From Oscillospiraceae bacterium (GTDB lineage: Bacteria > Bacillota > Clostridia > Oscillospirales > Ruminococcaceae): a DNA stretch of 18,142 bases. Shown piece after piece: positions 1 to 8,064 of the stretch; within the stretch, counting starts at the first letter, position 1; the number at the start of each line of letters is the position of its first letter. Made by a program: the position numbers and the translations under genes. The stretch is from the NCBI GenBank assembly GCA_017848155.1, contig JAGAKC010000427.1, forward strand, positions 1-18,142. Reading direction: 5' to 3'. The notes beneath the pieces are model-generated. The model saw only the letters and a list, made by a program, of their open reading frames with translations, ran no database searches and was not told the DNA's origin.

Positions 1-1
1 C

Positions 2-790
2 CTTGATGCGGACAAGCTGGACAATGCGGAGATGAATGCATACCTCGGCATAATCGAAGAGCTTCCCGATACCACTGTGCTGGTGATATCCCAGACAGGT
101 ATAGAGATAGACGCCAAGAAGCCAAAGGCGAAGATGAAGAAGCTGATGGCTGCCGCCGAAAAGTACGGAGTGCTGTGCGAGATGAAGTACATGACCGCTC
201 AGCAGCTTGCGAAAATGGCGGTAAAGAAAGCGGCAAGACTTGGGTGCAACCTTTCCGATATCAATGCAGTTTTATTGGCAGAGCTTTGCGGAAAGGATAT
301 GAATCTGCTTTCCACAGAGGTACAGAAGCTTTGCGACTACACCGTAAGCGGAGAGATAACGAAAGAAGTGATAGATGCGCTGGTGCCGAAGATGGTGGAT
401 ACCAGCATCTACACGCTTGCGTCGGAGCTTTTTGCAGGACGTGTCGCAAATGCTTTCAGGATACTGGACGACCTTTTCGTGCAGCGCATGGAGCCTGTGG
501 TGATACTGGGTACATTGTCGGGGCATTTTGTGGACTGCTACCGTGCGAAGCTCGCACAGCTTGCGAGAAAGAGCGCAAACGATGCGGCGGCGGAGTTCAA
601 CTATCCGAGAAACCGCACATTCGTGCTTACCAAAGCATTCAACTCTGTAAAGTATCTTTCGGTGGACTATCTTAAGAGCTGTATAGATGTGCTGTATCGC
701 ACGAACAAGCTGCTCAATTCCTCGAAAGCCGACCGTCGCATACTGCTGGAGCAGGCGCTGACAGAAATTTCGGTGCTAAGACGGACATGA
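2..790 (+). CDS. holA: DNA polymerase III subunit delta, C-terminal part (5' end outside window)
   Basis: This is the delta subunit of the clamp-loader complex, which opens the beta sliding clamp and loads it on primed DNA in the cytoplasm. The frame is open from the left edge, and the residues before the first in-window Met (position 32) read LDADKLDNAE, which fits the family, so that Met is internal and the gene starts upstream. Visible family features are a strand-like TTVLVISQ segment after the LP dipeptide (end of the ATPase-like domain), the helical region around LLAELCGKDMNLLSTEVQKL, and the C-terminal collar domain (LDDLFVQRMEPVVILGTL, LYRTNKLLNSSKADRRILLE). The stop overlaps the next start (ATGA at 787-790), so the two are translationally coupled. 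Identification rests on recalled family motifs; confidence is high. Confidence 0.9.
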   Translation, partial: LDADKLDNAEMNAYLGIIEELPDTTVLVISQTGIEIDAKKPKAKMKKLMAAAEKYGVLCEMKYMTAQQLAKMAVKKAARLGCNLSDINAVLLAELCGKDMNLLSTEVQKLCDYTVSGEITKEVIDALVPKMVDTSIYTLASELFAGRVANAFRILDDLFVQRMEPVVILGTLSGHFVDCYRAKLAQLARKSANDAAAEFNYPRNRTFVLTKAFNSVKYLSVDYLKSCIDVLYRTNKLLNSSKADRRILLEQALTEISVLRRT

Positions 791-1377
791 TACGGATAAA
801 ACAGGCAATAATAGTAGAGGGAAAGTACGACAAGATACGTCTGTCGACGCTGGTCGATGCGGTGATAATAACGACAAACGGCTTTGCCATCTACAAGGAC
901 GAGGAAAAAAAGGCTCTGATACGCTCGCTTGCCGAGAAAACGGGAATAATCATCCTCACGGACAGCGACAGCGCAGGCTTCAATATACGCACGCTCCTGC
1001 GCAATATCGTGAAAAAGGGCGAGATAATAAACGTCTACATTCCCGATATCTTCGGCAAGGAGCGCAGAAAAACTGAACCCTCGAAGCAGGGGAAGCTCGG
1101 TGTTGAGGGGATGAGCACCGAGGTGCTGCTTGAAGCCTTTCGTAAGGCAGGCGTGCTTGCGGACGATTCCGCTGTGAAGGGGGAGCCGATAACAAAGGCT
1201 GATCTTATGGATATGGGGCTTATCGGTGCGGAAAACTCGGCACAGCTGCGCCGTGAGCTGCAGAGGAGCCTCGGTCTGCCCGAGCTGCTTTCTGCAAATC
1301 TGCTGATAGAGGTGCTGAATGTCTTGTACTCACGGGATGAGTTTATGGATAAAATACTACAAAAAGGGGAAGATTAA
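787..1377 (+). CDS. Toprim-domain protein, RNase M5-like (DUF4093 type)
   Basis: This 196-aa protein begins with a compact toprim fold. The conserved Glu lies in VEGKYDK (E11) and the DxD motif in LTDSDSAG (D59, D61); these are the metal-binding residues of primases, topoisomerases and RNase M5. The N-terminal sequence and length resemble RNase M5 (rnmV), which matures 5S rRNA. The C-terminal half (about 110-190) fits the DUF4093 extension seen in clostridial toprim proteins. Its context is not the ksgA neighbourhood usual for rnmV, so the exact substrate is uncertain. It overlaps the holA stop by 4 nt, and its own stop abuts the next ATG with no gap, placing it firmly in the operon. The toprim call is secure; RNase M5 activity is inferred. 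Confidence 0.85.
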   Translation: MIRIKQAIIVEGKYDKIRLSTLVDAVIITTNGFAIYKDEEKKALIRSLAEKTGIIILTDSDSAGFNIRTLLRNIVKKGEIINVYIPDIFGKERRKTEPSKQGKLGVEGMSTEVLLEAFRKAGVLADDSAVKGEPITKADLMDMGLIGAENSAQLRRELQRSLGLPELLSANLLIEVLNVLYSRDEFMDKILQKGED

Positions 1378-2817
1378 ATGGTTTTTTCAAGCCTGACGTT
1401 TCTGTTTGCGTTTATGCCGATAACGTTTATTCTGTACTATCTTGTACCGTTAAAAGCAAAGAACGTCATAATCATGATAAGCGGAATAGTGTTCTATGCA
1501 TGGGGTGAGCCGCTTTATGTATTTGCGATGCTGCTGTCTACTGCGATAGATTACTGTGCGGGACTTCTTATGCACAAATATGACGACAATCCTAAAATAA
1601 GGACGGCGTGCCTTATCGTGTCGCTGCTGATGAATCTGGGACTTCTGGGTACATTCAAGTATCTGGGCTTCATCATCAATTCCGTCAATGCATGGTTCGG
1701 CTGGGAGATAGCAAATCCCAATCTGCCGCTGCCTATAGGAATCAGCTTCTTTACCTTCCAGTCGATGTCCTACACCATCGACCTTTACCGCAGGAACATC
1801 AAGGTACAGAAGAATCCCGTCAGCTTCATCGGCTTCGTGTCGCTGTTTCCGCAGCTGGTGGCAGGTCCTATCGTGCGCTATGAGGATATCCAGAACGAGA
1901 TCGACAACCGCACCATCACCGAAAAGATGGTGGGCGACGGTATCTGCCGATTTATAACAGGCCTTGGAAAAAAGGTCCTTATCGCAAACAATATCGGTAT
2001 GCTGTGGACGACCATCAAGGAAACGGCAGGCTTTGACTATACTCAGCTCTCCACCGTTACCGCATGGCTCGGAATACTTGCGTTCACGTTCCAGATATTC
2101 TTTGATTTCAGCGGCTATTCCGACATGGCGATCGGTCTTGGAAAGATGATGGGCTTCAATTTCCCCGAGAACTTCGACTATCCCTATATGAGCCACAGTG
2201 TATCGGAGTTCTGGCGCCGCTGGCACATGACTCTCGGCGCATGGTTCAAGAGCTATATCTATATTCCTCTCGGCGGCAACAGAAAGGGTCTTGCACGCAC
2301 CATCATCAATCTGCTTATCGTGTGGACTGTAACAGGTATCTGGCACGGCGCAAGCTGGAACTTTATGCTGTGGGGTCTGTATTTCGGCATACTGATCGTG
2401 CTGGAAAGGCTGTTCCTCGGAAAGGTGCTGGAGAAGATACCGCCGTTCTTCAGCTGGCTGTATACCTTTGTGCTGGTAGTATTCGGCTGGGTAATGTTCG
2501 ACGCTATCGACCCCACCACTGTTGATATCGGTGTGATGTTCAGTCAGGTATTCACCTATATCGGCGCATTGTTCGGCGCAAACGGAGTTTTCATCGACAA
2601 CACCGCTTTCAGTGCAATCATGAACTACGGTATAATATTTGCACTCTGTATCCTCGGAAGCTCCGACCTTATCAAGACCTTTTCCAATTTTATCAGGAAC
2701 AAGGCGCCGCAGTGGATGCAGTACGGCATACCTGTCGTTCAGCTCGTTGTGATGCTCATGTCTATAGCATACCTTTCAACTGCAAGCTACAATCCGTTCC
2801 TGTATTTCAATTTCTAA
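1378..2817 (+). CDS. MBOAT family O-acyltransferase (AlgI/DltB-like)
   Basis: This is a 479-aa polytopic membrane protein of the membrane-bound O-acyltransferase family. Such proteins pass acetyl or acyl groups across the membrane to extracytoplasmic polysaccharides or wall polymers. Diagnostic stretches are LPLPIGISFFTFQSMSYTID (about 117-136), FPQLVAGPIVRYED (about 157-170), the SEFWRRWHMTLGAWFKSYIY block with H283, and the active-site His in WHGASWNFMLWG (H323). More than eight hydrophobic segments are visible. The gene starts directly after the preceding TAA, with the SD-like AAAAGGGGA inside the previous gene. It is followed 12 nt later by a DHHW/AlgJ-like partner, the usual pairing for a two-component O-acetylation system. 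The acceptor polymer (exopolysaccharide, peptidoglycan or other) cannot be read from the sequence. Confidence 0.92.
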   Translation: MVFSSLTFLFAFMPITFILYYLVPLKAKNVIIMISGIVFYAWGEPLYVFAMLLSTAIDYCAGLLMHKYDDNPKIRTACLIVSLLMNLGLLGTFKYLGFIINSVNAWFGWEIANPNLPLPIGISFFTFQSMSYTIDLYRRNIKVQKNPVSFIGFVSLFPQLVAGPIVRYEDIQNEIDNRTITEKMVGDGICRFITGLGKKVLIANNIGMLWTTIKETAGFDYTQLSTVTAWLGILAFTFQIFFDFSGYSDMAIGLGKMMGFNFPENFDYPYMSHSVSEFWRRWHMTLGAWFKSYIYIPLGGNRKGLARTIINLLIVWTVTGIWHGASWNFMLWGLYFGILIVLERLFLGKVLEKIPPFFSWLYTFVLVVFGWVMFDAIDPTTVDIGVMFSQVFTYIGALFGANGVFIDNTAFSAIMNYGIIFALCILGSSDLIKTFSNFIRNKAPQWMQYGIPVVQLVVMLMSIAYLSTASYNPFLYFNF

Positions 2818-2829
2818 GGGGGGAGAGCA

Positions 2830-4041
2830 ATGAATTTCAAAATGACGCCCAGCAAGCTGATGATCGCACTTTTTGCGATAGTCCTGCTTGCCGTACCGAT
2901 AGTAACGATAGCTCTTCCGAAGCAGGAAAAGAGCGAAAACGAAAACCGTACTCTTGCAAAATTCCCGTCGCTTATCAACCAGACGAAGATGGACAAGGCA
3001 GAAAGCTTCGGCGATGTGATAGGCGCCATCAGATGGGATTATATCACCGTCCGTGACAAACCGAGCTTCATGGATGATATCGAGACCTATTTTTCGGACC
3101 ATCTTGCGGGACGTGAAAACTGGGTGGTTGCAAAGAACAACATGGAAAAGCTGGTCGGAAAGCAGGAGATAAACGGCGTGTTCACCATCGACGACCAGAT
3201 GATACAGGTGTTCAAGGAGTATGACCCCGAGGATGTGCAGATAAACATGGACGGTATGGTGAAGTTTGCGGAGAATCATCCCGAATTGCCCTGTTATCTC
3301 ATGCTTGCACCCACCGCACAGGAGATGTATTATTCGAGAATGCCGAGCTACGGCGGCTATCTCAGCCAGAAAACATTTATAGATGAATGCTATAAGAATG
3401 CAGGAAGTGTAAAGACCATTGATTGTCTTAGCTATCTTTCCGGTCATAAGGATGACTATATCTACTACCGCACCGACCATCACTGGACCAGCCTTGGCGC
3501 ATATTATGCGTACTGTGCGGCGGCAAAGGCGCTTGGTTACACCGCATACGGACTTAATGAGTTCAACATTGAATCTGTAAGCTCCGATTTCCACGGCACA
3601 CTGTATTCAAAGACGCTGGACAGCGGAGTGACCGCTGACACGATAGACTACTACCACCTGAAAAACGGCGAGCCAAAGGTCACGATGACCGCTGACGACG
3701 GCGAAGCAAAAACCGTTTATGACAGCCTTTATGTGCGTGATTTCCTTAAGGTAAAGGATAAGTATTCCTCCTTCACGGGCAGCAATGTACCGTATATCGA
3801 CATCGAAACTGATGTGGACAACGGCAAGAGCCTGCTTCTTGTAAAGGACAGCTATGCGCACAGCCTTGTGCCATTCCTTGCAAAGCACTACAGCAGGATA
3901 ACGATGGTGGACCTGCGCTACACCAGCGGAAGCCTTGAAAGATTCCTTGATGTAAATGATTATTCTCAGGTCCTGTTTATGTATAATGTATCGTCATTTG
4001 CAGGCGACACAAGTGCAGGCGAGATAATGCTTACGAAATAA
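2830..4041 (+). CDS. DHHW family protein (AlgJ/AlgX-like SGNH-type O-acetylation partner)
   Basis: This 403-aa protein has a short cytoplasmic N-terminus and one TM/signal-anchor helix (about 10-29), so the bulk should be extracytoplasmic. The family signature DHHW (D216-W219, in YYRTDHHWTSLGAYY) and the ENRTLAKFP segment after the anchor are both present. A later KDSYAHSLVPFL segment fits the catalytic Ser region of AlgJ/AlgX-like SGNH folds. These proteins act with the adjacent MBOAT protein to place the acyl group on the glycan. The start is set by a strong purine-rich SD (GGGGGGAGAG) just after the MBOAT stop. The stop overlaps the next start (TAATG, 1 nt). The family call is firm; the substrate is unknown. 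Confidence 0.9.
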   Translation: MNFKMTPSKLMIALFAIVLLAVPIVTIALPKQEKSENENRTLAKFPSLINQTKMDKAESFGDVIGAIRWDYITVRDKPSFMDDIETYFSDHLAGRENWVVAKNNMEKLVGKQEINGVFTIDDQMIQVFKEYDPEDVQINMDGMVKFAENHPELPCYLMLAPTAQEMYYSRMPSYGGYLSQKTFIDECYKNAGSVKTIDCLSYLSGHKDDYIYYRTDHHWTSLGAYYAYCAAAKALGYTAYGLNEFNIESVSSDFHGTLYSKTLDSGVTADTIDYYHLKNGEPKVTMTADDGEAKTVYDSLYVRDFLKVKDKYSSFTGSNVPYIDIETDVDNGKSLLLVKDSYAHSLVPFLAKHYSRITMVDLRYTSGSLERFLDVNDYSQVLFMYNVSSFAGDTSAGEIMLTK

Positions 4042-4892
4042 TGAGAGAGATACTCTATACCGTGCCGCAGGATATGGACGGCTGCACAGCCGCTGTATTC
4101 CTGAGGGCAAGCGGTTATTCAAGACGTATGATGAGCAATCTGAAAGCGACAGGCGGACTTACCCGAGGTGGTGAGATATTGCGTACAGTGGACATCGTCC
4201 GCTGCGGTGATATCATCTCGGTGGTGATGGAGGACGAGCCGACGATGACTCCGAATCCCTCGCTCAAAGCGGAGCTTTCCTATTCCGACGAGGATATCGC
4301 AGTGTTTTCAAAGCCGCCCGATATGCCTGTCCATCCGTCGATAAAGCACCCTGACGATACTCTCGGAAACCTGTTTACGGCGATGTTTCCCGATACGGTA
4401 TTCCGACCTGTGTACAGGCTTGACTGCAACACATCGGGACTTTGCGTGTGCGCAAAGACAAGACATGCTGCGGCGGTGCTTGCGAAAAGCATTGACAAGG
4501 TATACTATGCCGTTGTAAAGGGAGATATGGGAAGCGGCGAGATAGACCTGCCGATAGGCAGGGAAGAGGGCAGTATAATCCGCAGGGAGATATCCGCTGA
4601 CGGAAAGCCTGCGAAAACGCTGTATTATACCGAGCGCTTTGAAAACGGACATTCTCTTGTCAGGGTAAGGCTGCTGACAGGGCGCACGCATCAGATACGT
4701 GTCCATTTTTCACACATGGGATTTCCGCTGTGCGGTGACGACCTTTACGGCGGCGATCGTACGATGATATCAAGGCATGCTCTTCACTGCGGCGAGGTGA
4801 GCTTTACTCACCCCGTGACAGGCAAAAGGATAACCGTGACATCACAGCTGCCCGAGGATATGACGGCGCTTTTCAGGACAGAGGTAAAATAA
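4041..4892 (+). CDS. RluA-family pseudouridine synthase (RluC/RluD-like)
   Basis: This 283-aa enzyme isomerises uridine to pseudouridine in RNA, most often 23S rRNA. An S4-like region occupies about 1-65. The catalytic motif reads VYRLDCNTSGLCV with catalytic D128; the usual His before RLD is Tyr here. KVYYAVVKGDM and the C-terminal GRTHQIRVHFSHMGFPLCGDDLYGG motif are both intact. The start is the ATG in the TAATG overlap with the DHHW gene, and the next gene follows after one base. The target uridine, and hence the choice among RluA, RluC and RluD, cannot be assigned from sequence alone. It probably shares the operon for transcription rather than function. Confidence 0.92.
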   Translation: MREILYTVPQDMDGCTAAVFLRASGYSRRMMSNLKATGGLTRGGEILRTVDIVRCGDIISVVMEDEPTMTPNPSLKAELSYSDEDIAVFSKPPDMPVHPSIKHPDDTLGNLFTAMFPDTVFRPVYRLDCNTSGLCVCAKTRHAAAVLAKSIDKVYYAVVKGDMGSGEIDLPIGREEGSIIRREISADGKPAKTLYYTERFENGHSLVRVRLLTGRTHQIRVHFSHMGFPLCGDDLYGGDRTMISRHALHCGEVSFTHPVTGKRITVTSQLPEDMTALFRTEVK

Positions 4893-4893
4893 G

Positions 4894-5535
4894 ATGACAA
4901 AGCTGATAAAGACGATGATTGCAGGAATGGCGGCGACAGTGCTGCTGACAGGCTGCGCAGGTAATGCTGCACGCACACGTGCTGACGGCAGCAGTGTAAC
5001 GCTGACCGATATCTCCGTTTCGGTGCAGTATCCCGAAAGCTGGAGCGTGTTTACGGGCGATAAGGTCTATGACGAGATATACAGCAGCTATACCGATACC
5101 TATTCCGATGCGAAGTCCATGCGTGAGGGCGTGGAGGGCAGCGGACTTGAATATCTGGTATACGGGTATTCTCCCGACAGGCTTTCGATGGTAACGATAT
5201 CTGTGCAGGACATGACGGCTGACAGCTTTGGCACAGACAGTCTTACTGCTGCGGAGTATGCACGCACCGTGCATGATTCCACGGTCATATCGTATCAGGC
5301 AAGCGACTATAAGATAGGAAACGGCAGCTTTTCCGATGCGTCCTACGGCGGATACGACGGATGGCTGTCATGCTTTGACCTGCTTTCTCCCGACGAGGAG
5401 CCGCAGTTTATCTTCGGACAGGCTGTGTTTATCTTCCCTGACGGAAACGATATCTACAAGGTGCAGGTGCTCTGGTCGCAGGACGAGCAGAGTGCAGAGG
5501 CGCTGAGCGTGCTTGACAGCATGAAAGCTGAATAA
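4894..5535 (+). CDS. Small secreted lipoprotein of unknown function
   Basis: This 213-aa protein has a typical type II signal peptide: positive N-terminus (MTKLIKT), hydrophobic core and lipobox LLTGC with the lipidated Cys at residue 21. The mature part has no Cys and is rich in Tyr, Asp and Ser. It begins with a beta-like stretch (SVTLTDISVSVQYPESWSVF) that resembles small PsbP/Mog1-like folds. That resemblance is only an impression, and I do not recognise a named family. It is the last gene of the operon, one base after the pseudouridine synthase stop, with a terminator 4 nt beyond its own stop. An envelope location is well supported; the role is unknown. Confidence 0.8.
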   Translation: MTKLIKTMIAGMAATVLLTGCAGNAARTRADGSSVTLTDISVSVQYPESWSVFTGDKVYDEIYSSYTDTYSDAKSMREGVEGSGLEYLVYGYSPDRLSMVTISVQDMTADSFGTDSLTAAEYARTVHDSTVISYQASDYKIGNGSFSDASYGGYDGWLSCFDLLSPDEEPQFIFGQAVFIFPDGNDIYKVQVLWSQDEQSAEALSVLDSMKAE

Positions 5536-5539
5536 ACAT

Positions 5540-5576
5540 GAGCCTGAAAGTTTATCTTTCAGGCTCTGTTTTTATT
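5540..5576 (+). terminator. Rho-independent terminator, convergent
   Basis: A perfect 11-bp stem (5540-5550 with 5556-5566, GAGCCTGAAAG/CTTTCAGGCTC) closes a TTTAT loop and is followed by TGTTTTTATT. It ends the left operon. Because the flank on the other side is AT-rich, it may also serve the minus-strand hydrolase gene, whose stop codon lies inside the T-tract. Confidence 0.9.
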
Positions 5577-6453
5577 CAACGGTCTTCCATGTAAGGCTGG
5601 TGCCTTCAAACACGGGGCGCACCTCGTTGCGCTCATACAGCCATGCAAGGTAGGAGCGTGTAGTACATCCCACCAGTGCATACTGCGTAAGATACAGACG
5701 GATATTGTAAAGCTGAAACAGCTTTTCCAGCAGACCGTCAAGACTAATTCCGCCACGGCAAAGCTCCTTTATGGAGTCAGCCACCTCGATAACGCTGCGG
5801 CGGTTGTAGTCGGCAAGCTCCGTAACATCCTCGAGCGGCTTGCTGTGCGAGGGTATGAAAAGCTTTCCCTCCAGTGTTTTCAGCCTTTCCAGAGAGCGCA
5901 GATGCTCTGCGATATCATACAGAAAGGATATCTTGTATTTTGTCAGAGTTTCCACGCTCATGACAGCGTCGGCGATAAACCACACATCGTCAGATGTTTT
6001 GAAAGCAGCCATCTCGAAGCTGTGTCCATTCAGCATCACGTATTCTATTCCCTTTGGGAGTATCTCTGCGGACAGTGCTCCGCATTCGCACGGCTGCATG
6101 TAGAGGAATTTCGTGCGCAGCTCGCTCATGGGATATCCGCCGTAGAGATAAGTGGGATTAAGAAGTGAGCTTGTGATTATCGAAGCCTCTGTTTTGGGGG
6201 CGTATACCTCGCAGCCTGTCTGCTCCTTAAGATATGCGCAGCCTCCCGAGTGGTCAGCGTGGGAGTGCGTATTCAGCACCAGCTTCAGCGTCCAGCCCTG
6301 CTCCTCGATGCGTGACAGCGCTTCCCGTGCAGCTGCGCTGTCGCTGCCGCCGTCTATCATGCAGACCTCTTTTTCGCCATAGCGGTATATTCCCATGTTG
6401 GTGGGAGCTTCAACGTAATATGTGCGCTCGCCCACCTTGTGAAGTTCAAACAT
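5572..6453 (-). CDS. MBL-fold metallo-hydrolase
   Basis: This 293-aa protein of the metallo-beta-lactamase superfamily is probably cytoplasmic, as no signal peptide is seen. Metal ligands are in order: HSHADH (H63, H65, D67, H68), H144 in LNGHSFEM, D162 in IADAV and H203 in PSHSKP. This is the layout of glyoxalase II-like thioester or ester hydrolases. The ~80-residue C-terminal extension (about 205-290, helical) is not part of the core fold and may carry substrate specificity. An AAAGGAAAGG SD lies upstream of the chosen ATG. The gene is separated from maf by a terminator-like hairpin and so is probably transcribed on its own. The substrate is unknown. Confidence 0.88.
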   Translation of the reverse strand: MFELHKVGERTYYVEAPTNMGIYRYGEKEVCMIDGGSDSAAAREALSRIEEQGWTLKLVLNTHSHADHSGGCAYLKEQTGCEVYAPKTEASIITSSLLNPTYLYGGYPMSELRTKFLYMQPCECGALSAEILPKGIEYVMLNGHSFEMAAFKTSDDVWFIADAVMSVETLTKYKISFLYDIAEHLRSLERLKTLEGKLFIPSHSKPLEDVTELADYNRRSVIEVADSIKELCRGGISLDGLLEKLFQLYNIRLYLTQYALVGCTTRSYLAWLYERNEVRPVFEGTSLTWKTVE

Positions 6454-6523
6454 TTGCCGTTACCTTTCCTTTGCCTTTTTCTATAGTATTTGCCGTGCGC
6501 CGCAAACAATTCTGTCATGCGTT

Positions 6524-6551
6524 AAAATCGGCAGGTATAATACCTGCCGAT
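6524..6551 (-). terminator. Terminator after maf (minus strand)
   Basis: A perfect 11-bp inverted repeat (6527-6537 with 6541-6551, ATCGGCAGGTA/TACCTGCCGAT) has a 3-nt loop. Read on the minus strand it lies about 30 nt after the maf stop and is followed by only a short T run (TTTT). It is a plausible but not strong intrinsic terminator. Confidence 0.6.
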
Positions 6552-6579
6552 ATACTTTTTGTTGAATCTTGTCGAGCTA

Positions 6580-7155
6580 TTACGTTTTGTTGTTTCTGAG
6601 CTTATCCCACATAGGCTTGTATTCGTTGTATATCCTGCCCACGGGAAGTCCCATAACGTTGTAGTAATCGCCGTTTATGCCCTTTACCAGCAGTGCGCCA
6701 CGGTCCTGTATCCCGTAAGCACCTGCCTTGTCCATAGGCTCGCCGCTTGCCACATAATTCCTGATATCCTCTTCGGAAAGCGGATGAAACTGCACCGTCG
6801 TTTCGTCTGCAAACGTGTGAAGCTCACCGTTTTCGGTTATTATGCAGACACCTGTGAAAACGCTGTGGGTAGTGCCCGACAGCATGCGCAGCATGTCCGC
6901 CGCATCCTTTTCGTCCGCAGGCTTTCCGAGTATCTGCCCGTTTATCGCAACCACGGTATCAGCGGCAAGTATCACCTCGTTTTTATACTCCGAGTATATT
7001 TCCTCTGCTTTTTGTCTGGCTAGTAATATCACCGCATCCTTCGGAGATATGCCCTCGGGCAGCAATTCCTCGCCCTTTGCAGGGATTATCCTGAAATCCT
7101 CTGTAATAAGCGAAAGTAGCTCCTTACGGCGTGGTGACTGGCTTGCAAGTATCAT
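6580..7155 (-). CDS. maf: Maf-like nucleoside triphosphate pyrophosphatase
   Basis: This 191-aa protein has the diagnostic Maf N-terminus (ILASQSPRRKELL), the central LAADTVVAINGQILGKP block and the C-terminal YGIQDRGALLVKGINGDYYNVMGLPV block. Maf proteins hydrolyse non-canonical or modified NTPs to NMP plus pyrophosphate. The length matches the family. It begins 1 nt after the ppa stop, so it is translationally coupled to the pyrophosphatase that would remove its PPi product. That functional link is an inference from context. Confidence 0.93.
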   Translation of the reverse strand: MILASQSPRRKELLSLITEDFRIIPAKGEELLPEGISPKDAVILLARQKAEEIYSEYKNEVILAADTVVAINGQILGKPADEKDAADMLRMLSGTTHSVFTGVCIITENGELHTFADETTVQFHPLSEEDIRNYVASGEPMDKAGAYGIQDRGALLVKGINGDYYNVMGLPVGRIYNEYKPMWDKLRNNKT

Positions 7156-7156
7156 A

Positions 7157-7729
7157 TCATTTCTTGTCCTTTGTCGTGTGCTGAGGAGTAAAGGGGTGCT
7201 CTGCGCCGTAGATGTCGTTGTAGTTCTTTATGCACTGCTTGATGACCTCTACAGCCTGCTTCTGACCCATGACCTCGTTTACCGCTGTGGTCTTTCCCTC
7301 AAGCTGCTTGTAAACAGAGAAGAAGTGGCGCATCTCCTCAAAAATATGGCTGGGGAGAGCTTCGATGCCCCTGTATGCGTTGTAGTTGGGGTCCTCAAAC
7401 GGGATAGCGATGATCTTTTCGTCATTCTTTCCGTTGTCCAGCATAGTGATAACACCGATGGGGTAGCACTGCACCAGCACCAGCGGATCTATAGGCTCGT
7501 TACAGAGAAGCAGTACATCCAGCGGATCTCCGTCGTCCGCAAGTGTACGGGGGATAAAGCCGTAGTTTGCAGGGTAGTGGGTCGATGTGTAAAGTATCCT
7601 GTCAAGGATTATCAGACCTGTCTGCTTGTCAAGCTCATACTTTTTCTTGCTGCCCTTTTCTATTTCGATCACTGCGAGAAAGTCATTCGGTGTGATGCGT
7701 GCAGGGTCTACGTCATGCCATATGTTCAT
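7157..7729 (-). CDS. ppa: Inorganic pyrophosphatase (family I)
   Basis: This soluble family I pyrophosphatase hydrolyses PPi to phosphate and so drives biosynthetic reactions. The signature DGDPLDV (D66, D68, D71) and the upstream substrate-binding segment ending YPANYGFIPRTL are intact. The frame is open upstream to 7837, but the start at 7729 (MNIWHDV) is preferred. It has an AGGAAAGGA SD, it matches the family N-terminus and gives 190 aa, and the sigmaA-type promoter at 7767-7795 lies upstream of it but inside the longer frame. maf follows immediately. Confidence 0.95.
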   Translation of the reverse strand: MNIWHDVDPARITPNDFLAVIEIEKGSKKKYELDKQTGLIILDRILYTSTHYPANYGFIPRTLADDGDPLDVLLLCNEPIDPLVLVQCYPIGVITMLDNGKNDEKIIAIPFEDPNYNAYRGIEALPSHIFEEMRHFFSVYKQLEGKTTAVNEVMGQKQAVEVIKQCIKNYNDIYGAEHPFTPQHTTKDKK

Positions 7730-7766
7730 AATACGGTATCCTTTCCTGTTATAATAGGTCAGATTT

Positions 7767-7795
7767 ATTATACTACTTTTCTTTCGGAAAATCAA
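7767..7795 (-). promoter_or_regulatory. SigmaA-type promoter of ppa-maf
   Basis: On the minus strand TTGATT (7790-7795), a 17-nt spacer and TATAAT (7767-7772) form a near-consensus promoter. The start would fall about 30 nt upstream of the ppa ATG at 7729, which also supports that shorter start. Confidence 0.85.
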
Positions 7796-7896
7796 TACGG
7801 GGCGGCAATATTTTTCCGCAGTAACAGTATTGCACAACAGAGTTTATTAATTCTCACCAAAATCATTTCAGCAGTCAAAAAACATTGTGGCGGTTA

Positions 7897-7925
7897 TTGA
7901 CAACCCTTTAAAGATGTGCTATAAT
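7897..7925 (+). promoter_or_regulatory. SigmaA-type promoter of the LRR lipoprotein gene
   Basis: TTGACA (7897-7902), a 17-nt spacer and TATAAT (7920-7925) match the consensus at all twelve positions. Transcription should begin near 7932, giving a leader of about 155 nt before the ATG at 8089. A perfect promoter with a long leader suggests control by a repressor or by the leader. Confidence 0.92.
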
Positions 7926-7962
7926 AATGATGTATTATTTTGGCTTTAAATGCCTTGCGCCC

Positions 7963-7976
7963 TGTAAACGTTTTAA
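7963..7976 (+). promoter_or_regulatory. cre-like / LacI-family operator-like site 1
   Basis: TGTAAACGTTTTAA matches the CcpA cre consensus TGWAANCGNTNWCA at 13 of 14 positions and has the central CG typical of LacI-family operators. It lies about 30 nt downstream of the predicted transcription start, a position suited to roadblock repression. Regulator identity is inferred only. Confidence 0.45.
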
Positions 7977-8050
7977 CGGCGCACGATACGGATATGATGC
8001 TGTCGCCGCTGTGGGTGCCTTTCAGCCCGTTTTCATGCGGAACGCTTATA

Positions 8051-8064
8051 TGTAAAACGTTTTA
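8051..8064 (+). promoter_or_regulatory. Operator-like palindrome, site 2
   Basis: TGTAAAACGTTTTA contains the perfect 12-bp palindrome TAAAACGTTTTA (8053-8064). It differs from site 1 only by one inserted A. Its centre is 89 nt from that of site 1 and it lies just upstream of the SD. It could be a second operator or one arm of an RNA helix with site 1. Confidence 0.4.

Noticed and set aside
1450..2346. A 298-codon minus-strand frame inside the MBOAT gene
   Set aside because: Shadow of a highly biased real gene; no SD and no recognisable motifs, while the plus frame has full MBOAT motifs.
6454..6526. TACTAT as a -10 box for the MBL-fold gene
   Set aside because: No acceptable -35 at 16-18 nt; the best TTGTTT is 15 nt away, so I do not call a promoter.
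7730..7837. Longer N-terminus for the pyrophosphatase starting at 7837
   Set aside because: It would include the predicted promoter and SD, and the added residues do not resemble the family; the start at 7729 fits.
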